From the NCBI GenBank assembly GCA_942159475.1, contig OW804097.1, positions 50,240,986 through 50,304,985 on the forward strand: a DNA stretch of 64,000 bases, written 5' to 3'. The position numbers and the translations under genes are program-made. This DNA comes from Sthenelais limicola (lineage: Eukaryota > Annelida > Polychaeta > Phyllodocida > Sigalionidae). This document shows positions 42,971 to 53,752 of this stretch, piece after piece. The stretch's first letter is position 1, and each line of letters begins with the position of its first letter. The notes under the pieces are model-generated. The model did no database searches. It was given only the letters and a program-made list of their open reading frames with translations, and was not told where the DNA came from.

Positions 42971-45593
42971 ATGGGTCTAGTTGGACTACTGCACGTGCTA
43001 AGGTAAGTCGAGTTGAATGGAGCCAATCTTTTGGCAAATTTTCTTGTAAAATCGCATAATGCTGTTTGTACCGTCGTGATTGCTCATCCACGATGGCGCT
43101 GGAATATTGCAATAAGCAGAAATTTAAACCGGGATTTTGTCTTTTGTCGATTTCAGTTTCTGTATCGCCGCATCGACAGCAGCGCAGGGTCTAGATTTAA
43201 GACACAATTATGGTGTTGGTTTTATAGAAAGAAATACTAAAATCTTAACTAACTCGCGCCTATTCGACCTGACCATTAACATTCCCCTAAAATTTAACAG
43301 GCCAGCAGTCAATATAATACAGACCCCGCCCATACTGAGACAAGGAAATATTGCTATGTTCAAACATCTGATAAGACATGTTAGGGAATTTAATGCAGAA
43401 CTTAACGGAATTGCACAGGCAAACTATAAGAAAATCAAGTCAATCTTAGGAAAATTTGTAGTGAAAAGATACAGGCGAAGAAAGGCACTGATCCAACCCG
43501 TGGGGGATGCCATGTCATTTTTATTCGGGAGCGCGACAGACCCACACCTCCATCGAGTGGAAAGTGAGATGAGTTACATGATCGCGGCCGTAGAAACGTC
43601 AATGGCAACCAATAAATTCAGGGACAAGTTAATAACTGATGTGTCTAAAAACCAACTAGCATTTATGCAGTTTTTCCACGAGACACATGTGCCTGAAGTG
43701 GCGGAATTTCTTGGCAATATTTCTCAGGGGGTACACACGTTAGCCAATAGAACTAATATGGGCACAGCAAAGTTCAAGAAAGATGCAACACGTTACCTCA
43801 CGGTCCACACACTGTTACACGAATTAGCGTTAAGTATCATGACCCAATTGCAATACATAGACGCGTCTGTACAGGCCATAGAAGCCCTACAACTGTTGCA
43901 AAGTAACAAAATGCATGCAGCAATACTATCACATAGTCAATATAAAGAAGCAGCAGGGCGGTTTTTAACTCAATTTAGTAATTCAGAAGCATTAAAGATC
44001 ATAGAAGAGCTGGTGCCAGCAGCACTTGAACAGGTGATTAAAATACGTTACTACAACCAATCACTGGTAGTTGTTCTGCCGCTGTGGGTGGCGCTTAGAA
44101 ATAATGGATTCAAGATTCTCACTCCTATGGCGTTTGGAATACCTATGGCGTTACATTCACACGCACATAAGGGGTATACCAAGATAACGACCCCCGTGCC
44201 AGAACTGATGGCGATTGGGAATATGAACACAAAAACAATTGTGATTCAAGATTTGCGGTTGGCCCAATGCTCTGAGAAGCGCGGGATTATCTTGTGCGAA
44301 GCCCCATTGATGCAAATGACGCAGAAAAATCAGTCATGTTGGGCGGCATTATACTGGGAACAAAAACGGGAAATCATAACCCAATGTAATTTCAAAACCT
44401 TTTTGCTAGAGAAATCCCCTCCTTTTCATGTGTCTGTGAACGAGACCAGCCATCTATTAGTGAACATGGGCGAAACCGCCACGCTTAGGTGTGTGAGCGA
44501 CACGTGGGAGATGCATCTACCACCGTTAGCAATAGTTTCAAAACCGTGTGGCTGCTCACTAAACTTCACTAATGGTTTTATATTGGACCACCATTTGGCA
44601 TGCACCGAGGCAAACGACAGTAAATTAACAATACACACAGGGCTAAACATTCCAGTGGCCCACGTTTTTAACCTAAAAATCCCAACCTTTTTCGGCAATA
44701 CATCCACAAAAGCCTTAATCCACATAAACGTCCCCACGGCAGACCAAATCGCTAAGTCACTTTCCCACTTACCAAAAGAATTACTGGACCAAGGTATTGA
44801 CATAACATCCATGGCAGGAGACCTAATCAAGAGGGATCAGGTGGTAGAAAACAATTGGCAAAAAATAAAAAAATCTTTAGAAAGCGCGACAGGTCATCCA
44901 GCTTTTACTAACACTAGTTTTATCGTGGCTTTGGTGTCTCTGGCATTAGGTGTCTATTTGTCTTATAGAATGTGGAAAGTATCAGCAATCCTGGCGCTGT
45001 TGGTGCACACAGAGGCGAAGTCCGTCAGACTGTCAACCTTCACCCCTGTCCCCGTGAGAGTGGGATTCGAGACAGGGATAACCCTACCACCACCACCGAC
45101 CCTACCGCCAGCAGAGGGTTTCCCTCCCTACGCCTACCTGGCAGTAGTAGCGGCCATACTACTAGTGATAACGATGGCATGGAAGTGCAGGAAGCGGATA
45201 CCATGCAAGAAATGCCGGCCCGGACCAAAAATGCACCCGTCAAGCCAGCTGGTGCTAAGAATGCAACGCGGGGGAGAGGTGAAGTCATTTGTGGTCACCC
45301 CAGTGGCTTATGAGGCATCAGCTATGCAGGGGGCACGCGTGCTAAAACCACGTAATATGTACGTGACGCGATCATGCTGCTGGGCGGGGGCAGAGATGGT
45401 GCTGGAATGGCCAAGTGCCTTTGAGCTCCGGCTGAAAGGGTGTATCCAGCCCATCCACTTGCCCAACTTTATACAGGTTCCGCGTGCCCACAAAAGCTGG
45501 GTAAAGGCAGCCTGCAGGGACGGCGAAACACTCTGGGTATTGAGTGTGGTACCGCCCCAGGGAACCCCCATCCAGGTACAATGGGGCGAGTAA
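42971..45593 (+). CDS. Gypsy-2 envelope fusion protein, predicted spliced (exons 42971-43002 and 43157-45593)
   Basis: The long frame has no ATG near its start: the frame opens at 43137 with TTG. A short exon from ATG 42971 ending at a consensus donor AG/GTAAGT (43002/43003), joined to a T-rich acceptor TTTCAG (43156/43157), enters the frame and adds a hydrophobic signal-peptide-like N-terminus. In the long frame (numbered from 43137): furin-type basic site RYRRRK at 111-116, then a fusion-peptide-like stretch, a helical region, several N-glycosylation sites, membrane segment about 590-612 (ending in YLSYR) and a second hydrophobic segment about 664-684 followed by a basic Cys-rich tail of about 130 residues. 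Layout is that of class I-like F-type fusion proteins of env-bearing Gypsy elements. The frame is unbroken. Two hydrophobic segments near the C-terminus are unusual. Confidence 0.75.
43003..43156 (+). other. Predicted 154-bp intron in env
   Basis: GTAAGT donor at 43003, TTTCAG acceptor ending 43156 after a T-rich run. Splicing keeps the reading frame. A matching intron is predicted at the same place in the second env locus. Confidence 0.6.
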
Positions 45594-45608
45594 TGAATCC
45601 AAAAGAAG

Positions 45609-45856
45609 GTAAGTCAATTATAATCCTCCGCGCTATTACACGCGCAGAATCAAAACAGAGCCTCAGGGGGGACGATACTGAACTCCGACAGTAAGGCTGT
45701 AAAGATAACACGCCGGACTCGCCGTTGTCTCCGCAGGACAAAGGGGGGACAACATTACGATACAGAATCGCAGCATGGAAAGAAGGGGGGAGAGAGAAAA
45801 GGGAGGTCGTTCTCTAGATATGGACGTTCTTTTCCTTTTGTTTTCTTTTCCCACAG
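45609..45856 (+). other. Predicted 248-bp intron after env
   Basis: Donor AAG/GTAAGT at 45608/45609, 15 bp after the env stop. Acceptor CCCACAG ends at 45856 after a long run of T and C. It would place the ATG at 45861 four bases into the next exon, in an AACCATGG start context. Confidence 0.55.
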
Positions 45857-45860
45857 AACC

Positions 45861-46064
45861 ATGGCAAAAATTAGAATACCCGCAGGGGGAATAACGGGTA
45901 ACTCTATCAGGGATGGATGGGAAAAACCATTGAAAATTATAAAGGGCAACAGCCCAAAAATACTAGTTAACTTTGTGATTTCCGCACCCATTGTGTTTTA
46001 CTGTACATTGCTTACTCAGTCTTACTATGGTCACACTAGTGAATGGGTGGAGATGACAAATTGA
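45861..46064 (+). CDS. Small membrane-protein ORF downstream of env
   Basis: 67 residues from ATG 45861, a good start context (AACCATGG) directly behind a strong 3' splice site. The N-terminal half is basic and glycine-containing; a hydrophobic segment of about 20 residues (ILVNFVISAPIVFYCTLLTQ, roughly 36-55) could span a membrane. No family is recognised. Its position after env and behind a predicted intron suggests expression from a spliced mRNA, like accessory genes of complex retroviruses; this is inference. Confidence 0.4.
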   Translation: MAKIRIPAGGITGNSIRDGWEKPLKIIKGNSPKILVNFVISAPIVFYCTLLTQSYYGHTSEWVEMTN

Positions 46065-47708
46065 AACTCTTGTTTTCTGTTCACTTTCAAACAGAGGCCG
46101 AACAAGATTGGAAGGCACACACCACCGTGTCTTTCCTGTGACGCCTCATCTTCCATACCAACAAGGAGGAAACAACACACTGCACCGGAAACCCTGAACC
46201 ACACACCAAAGAATAAATTTTTTTTTTTTTTTTTTGTTTTTCTCGCATAACGCCTAAAAAACCAAGCTGACGAGAAAAAAGAACAATCATTTATAAAATT
46301 CTTCAATTTAGACTTAAAATGATTTACTGTTAAATCCTAGTGTGGTCATTCTTAAAAATGGTTTTGATTTGTTTTCTTAAAGGGCTCGCTAGATACACGG
46401 GCAGCCCTTGTTGGGTTCCAGTGCGACACCCAATGAATGTGGGGCTATAACCCCCAGTCGCTCCACATTTCACTGTAGTGGGAGTAGCATATATGTTTCA
46501 CGTTGTGTATTTTATTAGGTTATTTTGATAGTTTCTCGATAGTTTCTATGTCTCCTCCCGACCGGGCGTCAGATCAATAACAACACACCCAATTCTCATG
46601 GTCTGGCTGTAGAACTTCAATGTTAACTTAAAAAATGCTTATTTTACTGCAGTATATAATGTATAGCACGTAGCACGATCGGTTATCTTTACCAGCAAGG
46701 TACCGGTCAGCAGTTAGTTACCCAGGATATCGTCCTCACTGTATCAGTGCCCAAGAACCTTGTTTTGTTTACAGGTAGTCGTTAAAGTGGCCGTCTGGGA
46801 GGATAAGGTTTTGTTTGTAGTACCATGTTTACCCATTACAAAATGTTAAAATGTCATGTTCGTTAAAAAGTTAAGTAGATCACTGGTTAAGACTTCGTCA
46901 AAACCACACTATGGCACGGGGTTAGTGCCCGCACGTCCTAATGGGACGAAACAACTAATAAAGAGGGTTAAGGTACTTGTATCTACGCGTTGACTATCTA
47001 ATAACCATAATAACATAGACAGGCAATAGAGTTCCATCATGACGAGAATGTAAATCTAGCGATTCCACGGGACGAGAATAGAAATTTAACAGATAACATG
47101 TGGCGAAAGCAAACGTGTATAACAGACAACTAACAAGCGTTTCCCCTAGTTTTGTTTAATTTGTTTTGCAATATTGAATACATTCATCACAAGTAAAGAT
47201 AACACGTAAACAATTGCTGATGCCGGCCTGACGCCGATGGTCAGGGTGCTGCGGCGTTGAGCCCATGGCACGGGCATGGCCTCGGGGAGCTAGCCAGGGG
47301 GATACATTCAAAACTCCAATCGACCTGAAATTGGCAAGACATATGAATTAGTACGAATTAGACAATAGACTCCACGAGTCGCACCTAACGAAGTATAAAC
47401 ACAGGTTAGAAAACAAGGCACATGCCATCTACAAGTGGCACAGAATGATAAGCATAAATTAAAGAGGGAGAGGCACATAATATGGCTGGAACCTAGCGTG
47501 CAGAATTACAGTATCTCGGACACAAGCGGCCACTAACCCAGAAACTTACTGGTGATTAAGAGTTGGACTCAAATCAAGCTAGTTTTTCTTTTTTTTTGTT
47601 CTCTCTTTTTCTCTCTCCCTCTCCTTTTATAGACAATGAGCTTAATATCGAAAAACTAGACTACCAGAAAAATCGGTAGGGTACAAAATAATATTGAGAA
47701 TAAAGGGC
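46065..47708 (+). other. Gypsy-2 long non-coding stretch between env region and antisense ORF
   Basis: About 1.6 kb with no supported ORF. It includes a 17-T run near 46217-46234, the stem-loop array at 46382-46456, and a G/C-rich, structure-prone block at 47220-47300. Confidence 0.45.
46382..46456 (+). ncRNA. Array of three stem-loops in the Gypsy-2 RNA
   Basis: Three adjacent hairpins by simple pairing: GGGCT/AGCCC (46382-46407), TTGGGT/ACCCAA (46411-46433) and TGGGG/CCCCA (46440-46456). They lie between env and the 3' LTR, where some retroviruses carry RNA export elements. The pairing is seen; the role is a guess. Confidence 0.4.
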
Positions 47709-48851
47709 TTAGATAGGAAACCAACACTTACAGGACAGCAGGGAATGTCGCAGGAAGCGATAAATCGGCCGGAGGAGTGTTACCAGCGTGCAGGCCTCCT
47801 CCAGCGTCAGCCATACTTTCCGGCTGAAGTCTAAACGGTGACAGATTTCTACAGTTTGTCGTTGACTCTGCGGACGCAGACACCAATGATTGAGCTGCAC
47901 CTCATAGTAATCGGCCACACTGAATAAGCCCACCAACTCATACCGTCGCAGATATAGCTGGTAAATCTGGGCGGCATCCAACGCTTCTACCACCTCATGC
48001 ATGCTCTCTCCCATGAATTGCATAGTGGGCTTACACCCACTGGAGAAGCGCCTGACTAGCACTGAGAGGCGGTCACTCAATTTAAATGTTATAAGGTGGT
48101 GAAATCCGAGATATTTGGTGCCCTTAACGTATTCACAGGTGGCACCCCCCACGAGGTATAAAGGATCGTTGCAGGCATCCTGTTCGCGTACAAGATCGGC
48201 GCGTTTCGCCCCTCGTGGCCCATACCTGCGCCCCCTAGAAGGTACCTGGGTTTTAGCTGTGACAGAATTAACATCACAGAACATAGCAGAGCCCAAGGCG
48301 GCATCCTTGATCCGCACGTCACCGGAGGACAGTCGAGGGACAGCCCGCCGGACGTCACAGGGTTGCTGCTGAGGGTTGGACAGCATGCGCCGGGGACTTG
48401 GAGAGCGTCGCCGGAATAAGGGAGATTGGGACCTTGAGGTTGGGCTCCTTCCCTCGTCCTCATTTTCAGAAGACCCTGGAGGACGGGCGCCCAACAACCC
48501 ATCTCCACTGTGGGCGCTGCTAGAGCGGGGAGAGACCGGCGAATGATGACGCCGAGCCTTCAGGCTGACGCTCCGCCGTTGCAACTCAGCACGGTCAACC
48601 GCGCGGCTCCTGCACAGGTCCTCCCTAGCAAATAATGTGGGGGGAAGAGAAATAGGTCGCCTGGGCAACCTGCCTTCGGAGTCGCTGGAACCCACATAGG
48701 GCGTAGGATTAATCCGGTAGTTGCGATCTTTTAAGTCCACACTAGCCTCCTTAAACAGACTAGCTTTAGAGTAACCGCGTCCTTTAAAAGATGTTTGGAC
48801 TTTAAAATTTTCCATATTAGGAAAAGTAGCAGCCATGCGGTGAATACTCAT
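47709..48851 (-). CDS. Antisense ORF in Gypsy-2, unknown protein
   Basis: Minus-strand frame opposite to gag-pol-env; the first ATG is at 48851 (380 residues; the frame is open upstream to 48932). The plus strand here has no comparable frame. The N-terminal half is Ser/Arg/Pro-rich with RS-type strings (RRRSPSPRR, SVSLKARRHHSPVSPR). The C-terminal half (about residues 230-380) looks globular, with YLGFHHLITF, YELVGLFSVADYYEVQLNHW and KVWLTLEEACTLVTLLRPIYRFL. No family was recognised with confidence. A promoter in or near the 3' LTR, 975 bp upstream of its ATG, could drive it. Antisense genes occur in a few retroviruses and plant LTR elements; a captured host gene is the other possibility. Confidence 0.55.
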   Translation of the reverse strand: MSIHRMAATFPNMENFKVQTSFKGRGYSKASLFKEASVDLKDRNYRINPTPYVGSSDSEGRLPRRPISLPPTLFAREDLCRSRAVDRAELQRRSVSLKARRHHSPVSPRSSSAHSGDGLLGARPPGSSENEDEGRSPTSRSQSPLFRRRSPSPRRMLSNPQQQPCDVRRAVPRLSSGDVRIKDAALGSAMFCDVNSVTAKTQVPSRGRRYGPRGAKRADLVREQDACNDPLYLVGGATCEYVKGTKYLGFHHLITFKLSDRLSVLVRRFSSGCKPTMQFMGESMHEVVEALDAAQIYQLYLRRYELVGLFSVADYYEVQLNHWCLRPQSQRQTVEICHRLDFSRKVWLTLEEACTLVTLLRPIYRFLRHSLLSCKCWFPI

Positions 48852-49811
48852 TTCGGCAGAAAACTGAGGACAGAGGTTACTAAGACGTGTGTACTGGTAC
48901 AGGACTTGAAGACAAGTAGGCAGAACTAGCAACCAAACAACAACTTATAGCTTACAGAAATTAATTAAACAGGACCAGACCACCTAAACAAATGAGTGTG
49001 CCAGTCGCCATAAGCGCTGGCGATGACCGGCAAAACGATCAAGGAAAATTGGCCGTGTTAAAATAAATATTTTGCCAGTAAAACGGCGTCTAACACCGAA
49101 AGTCTAGCTTTAGCAAACTAATGAATGTAGCTAAAATAACACAACAGACATCGGTGGGAGAGTAACGCAACCCAGGACCAATAACGGAACAGTTGCAATA
49201 ACATTAACATAGTAAAGCGGCGAAAGTCAAGAGTTAACAATACAGTATAACATAGCAATCCCACGAGTGTCAAAGATGGTCAACTATGTAGCCAACAGGC
49301 GGCCTGACAAGGGAAAGTAGTAACAATATAGCAGCACGTAGGTGACCTAAACTAGCGCTTTCACCTCACGCATTCAGAGCCGATTAATCACAACCATGCT
49401 CACTCGGGACATCTCATAAGCTATGTCAGCGAGAAGCAATAAGTCGGTACGCCGATGAGGCGTAATTGGTGGAAGCCTGACAAGAAAGGTAGTACAATTA
49501 GAAAGGACAACTAACAATCCTGATAGCAAACCAAAGAGGTATTGACTTGGTTGCAAACAACGTGTACACCTACAGGTGCAAATAGGGGACCAAGGAGAAA
49601 CAAGTGGTATGGCCCCGAACATACATGACGACATACAAGATATTGTATATGGCGTAATCTAACTACCGGATATCAAATCATGCCCCATAAGGGACATTAC
49701 ATCTCATAAGCGTTAAAAATAAAAGACAGAGTCGTTTAAAGATAAATACAGGTGACACTTGTGCCCAGGTGGTCTCACCTGTCGCATATGCCGGTAAATC
49801 GCCATATTCCC
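48852..49811. other. Gypsy-2 non-coding region upstream of the antisense ORF
   Basis: No ORF is supported on either strand. If the antisense gene is expressed, its promoter and 5' leader should lie here or in the 3' LTR. Confidence 0.4.
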
Positions 49812-49826
49812 GGGGGGAGGGGTAGC
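49812..49826 (+). other. Gypsy-2 polypurine tract
   Basis: GGGGGGAGGGGTAGC immediately before the 3' LTR. Confidence 0.8.
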
Positions 49827-50225
49827 TGTTACGTAAGGTTACGTAACGCCTGGGCCTCCCCATGGGACGCCAGAGCTAGTAGCCGGGCACGGCTGCGCAC
49901 GCAGATCAGGTACACACCTGACAGGTATGTTGTATCGAGAAATAAAGATCAGTTACCGTTGGGCGATCGTAAGATCAAGACAAGATCCAACTAGTTCCGA
50001 GTTATTCTTATTAATTAGCATCCAAGTGATAATTGGGTATCAATTATCACTAAGCAAATATCGATTATCATCTATCATAACATTTGGACTATCAATTAGC
50101 AGGTAAGCGCTAATTGAGTATTAATTAGTGTGCATTGGAATATTCACGAGACATATTTATCGGTACCTCAAATTAAGGATCACACCAAGCTACATCCCCA
50201 TCTACATACAGATCCATACTTATCA
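49827..50225 (+). repeat. Gypsy-2 3' LTR
   Basis: 399 bp, no difference from 32734-33132 seen in a base-by-base reading; followed by the target duplication GACT. Confidence 0.95.
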
Positions 50226-53200
50226 GACTTCTCGTTGTGTATAACTGCTGTGAGATCATCAGGAAAGTCCCACCTGTACTTTAAAGCCTAAGTTCCATAT
50301 TGCAATCTTGATGGAGCTTTACGCGTGCGCTTAGCCCTTGCAATTACTGGTGGAACACTGTCTGTCTTCTTCACAGGAGAAATAGGAACATTTTGAACAA
50401 TGCCCACATTTTTCCTTGGCCTCCCCCTCCCTCTTTTCAAGGGCTTAGCAGAATCCGCCAAAACCAGAGGAACAGATTGCTTTTCCACAACTGTATCCGT
50501 CTTAGCTTTATTGGGTCTGCCTCTTTTCTTAAGAGGTAGCACAACCGGAGAAATTTTTAATTTCTTTTTCTTCTTCTGAGGCTTCTTCCTACCAACCCGG
50601 AAAACAGCAGGACCAACATCTACTGTCTGTTTCTCGTTGGAAGGAGGAAGTTTCGCTCCAGCTGTTTTAATTTTCTTAGGCCTACCTCTGGGTTTCACCC
50701 CAATGGTAACTTTCTCCTTTACTTTTCTCTCCGGACATTCAGCACCAGCTAGAACTTTTCCGCTTTCAAACTTCAGGATCTCGCGCCCAGCCTTCTCTAA
50801 CTTACGGAATTCAGGTGCCTTATGTAAATTAACAGCCTGAATCGGTCCGTCTTCATCAAAGGCGGGTTTCAGATAATCAACATGATATCTGACGATTCCC
50901 TCAGTTGTCTCTAATTCATAGGTAGTACCCCCTATGAATCTACGCACTTTGAAAGGCCCATCCCATTTGGGACCGTATTTCTTATTAGCCTTAGGGGGAC
51001 AGTACCTATACACAATAGCCCCTTCCTCAAAGCGCCTAGGACGAGCCCGTCTGTCAAAGTCTTTCTTTTGGTGCACTGCAGCAACACCCAGATTTTCTCT
51101 GACAAACTGGTGTCCAGTTCTCAATGACTGTCTCAAGTTCTCCACGTACGACATCCGACAAGGAAAATCCAGCCCTCCAGGTTCAACTCCATGGATTAAA
51201 TCCACAGGAGTCACAAGCTCAGTCCCCAAAACTACTGAATTGGGCGTACACAACGTACTGGCATGCACCGTACCCCTGTAAGCATGCGCTATACACGGAG
51301 CAAGCAAGTCCCAATTCGAATCCGAGTAGTTAGTCAGGCAAGAGAGCTGCTCAACAAGAACTCTGTTAAACTGTTCCACCTGACCATTTGACTGAGGCCT
51401 GTACGGAAGAGTGATTAGCTTTTCAACCCCCAACATGTCCAACAAATTCCGCAACAGCTGAGACCTGAATTCCGGCGCCCCGTCCGTTTGCAACGAAACC
51501 GGACAGCCGAATCTCAGAACCCATTCTCTAAACAGAACTTCAGCACATCTTTCTGCCGTGTGGTCTGGCATAGGAAATGCTTCTGCCCATTTCGAGAAAT
51601 GGTCTGTAATCACCATCACATAATTGTTACCTCTAGGGGTAGTCTTAAATGGACCAATAATATCCAACGCTATTCTACTCCATCGTTCACCATGGATTTC
51701 CTTTTTCAAAGGTGTAATACCTCGTCCGCCTCTAGATTTCCTCATGCTGCATTCAGGGCAAACCCTAAGCCATCTTTTCAAGTCATACCGCATTCCAGGC
51801 CAAAAATATTTCATTTTTGCCTTCCAGCTGGTCTTGAAATCACCATAATGGCCCTCCAACTGGGAACCATGCAAACAACGGAAAATGTTTTTCCTCATAG
51901 AGGCAGGAATTATCTTCCTGACATACGTGTGTCCAGTGTTCTTACGCAGCCAACGCAGACATAAAACACCCTGGACCATCTCCAAATTATCTTTGTTACG
52001 GATGTATGTACAGAATTCCTGTGGTTCACCAGACAATTGTTCCTTGCTGGGAACCGGACTGGATCCGTCCAATACAGCCATAACTTTCTTAAACAAGGGA
52101 TCTGCTTATTGAGCATCCCGGATTTCATCCTCCAAGGAGCCTAGAACCGCCACAGCTTCCGCGATTACAGCGTCATGGACACCACAATCGGAACAGCCAG
52201 GGTTTCCGCATTTCCTGGTAGGAATTCGAGACAATCCGTCCACATTGGTATGTTTCTTGCCCGCCCGGTGAAGTATCATACTCTGCTCCAAGCCATATTC
52301 TTGCATCGTGGCTAACCATCTAGCAAGCATATCCGTTGGATCTTTAAAATTCAGGAGCCACCTAAGGGAAGCGTGGTCAGTTCTTACGTAAAAATTACGA
52401 TTGCCAAGGAGATAATGTCTGAACTTTTTCAAGTAGGACAGCACTGCCAATAGTTCACGTTTAGTAGCACAGTAATTTTTCTGCGGCTTGGTGAAGCTAT
52501 TACTAGCGTATCCCAATACGACTTCTTTGCCGTCTTGCATCTGCGACAAAACTCCGGCCATTGCAAAGCCACTGGCATCAGTATCCAAGATGAAATAACC
52601 TTCCTTTCTAGGATACCCAAGAACTGGGGCTGAAGTCAATAAAGTCTTAGCTGTCTTAAAGGCTTCATCACACTTCTTGGTCCACACTATAGGTTTACTA
52701 TAGCGTTTCTCAATCCCAGCATCCGTCACAATTTGATGCAGAGGAGCTACAATTCCACCAAAGTTCGGTTGAAACTCCCTGTAATAGGAAGCAAAACCAA
52801 GGAATTGTCTTACTTCTTTAGCAGTCTTTGGGATAGGCCATTCCTGCACTTTAACTATCTTAGCCGGATCCGCCCGGATTCCAGCGGCAGAAACGATCCT
52901 ACCCAAATACTTCACCTCTTTTCGGAAGAACTCGCATTTCTTAGGTTTGAGCTTCAGCCCATATTCCCTAATGCGTTCCAATACCAATTTCAGGTTGTCC
53001 GCACATTCTTGGACAGTCTTTCCAAAGACCACCACATCATCCAGGTATACTAAACAAGCTTTCCAACGCAATCCGCCCAACATACGGTCCATCATGCGCT
53101 GGAAAGTGGCAGGGGCGTTGCACAGTCCAAAAGCCATAACTTTAAACTGGAACAGACCCACACTGGACAGAAAAGCAGTTTTGTGCTTACTTTCCTCATC

Positions 53201-53524
53201 CATTGCAACCTGCCAATATCCGGACTCTAAGTCTAAAGTGCAAAACCATTGGTTCCCACCCAAGGCTTCAACACATTCATCAATCCGGGGAAGAGGGAAA
53301 CTATCCTTCTTAGTCACGGAATTCAGTTGGCGATAGTCCACACAAAATCTCTGGGTTCCATCTTTCTTAGCAACCATCACGATGGGAGCTCCCCACGGAC
53401 TATTACTATGCTCTATTCTGCCTTCTTTATACATCTTCCAGATTTCCGCCTCTGCTCCATCTCGCCTGGCCACTGGCAACCTGCGATAGGCTTGCTTTAC
53501 AGGGATTGCATCCCCAGTGTCAAT

Positions 53525-53752
53525 ATATATATATCGTATTTTTTATTCTGATCCATTTATCAAACAGTTACATTATTCAGAACAAGGTTGTCGACCTCTG
53601 CTGTAGCAGATCTTCCTGGTGAAGCCCAGTTAGCTCATTACAAGTTTTACCTTTATAAGAACATATTACGTGCACTGCTTATCTATCTGGATCATAAACA
53701 TTAGTACAATATACAGTATTTAGGTAATAATATGGAACTCCCCCTTCACAAT
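53525..53752 (-). mobile_element. Short unclassified insertion in Gypsy-3 pol
   Basis: Bounded by CAAT (53521-53524) and CAAT (53749-53752); Gypsy-1 is continuous at this point. One end is a run of TA dinucleotides. The insert adds 228 bp, a multiple of three, but contains stops. It has no inverted ends; a short retroposon with a TA-repeat tail is possible. Confidence 0.55.

Larger units (their letters stand above)
32734..50225 (+). mobile_element. Gypsy-2: complete 17.5-kb env-bearing LTR element (endogenous-retrovirus-like)
   Basis: Two 399-bp LTRs, 32734-33132 and 49827-50225, in which I saw no difference, with a 4-bp target duplication GACT (32730-32733 and 50226-50229). Order on the plus strand: LTR, PBS, gag, pol (-1 frame), a C2H2 zinc-finger ORF, a small ORF, spliced env, a small membrane-protein ORF, a stem-loop array, then a long ORF on the opposite strand, PPT, LTR. 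Every catalytic motif checked in protease, RT, RNase H and integrase is present and no coding frame is broken. It inserted into Gypsy-3 very recently and looks potentially autonomous. At 17.5 kb it is well above the usual 5-10 kb for env-bearing Gypsy elements. Confidence 0.9.
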
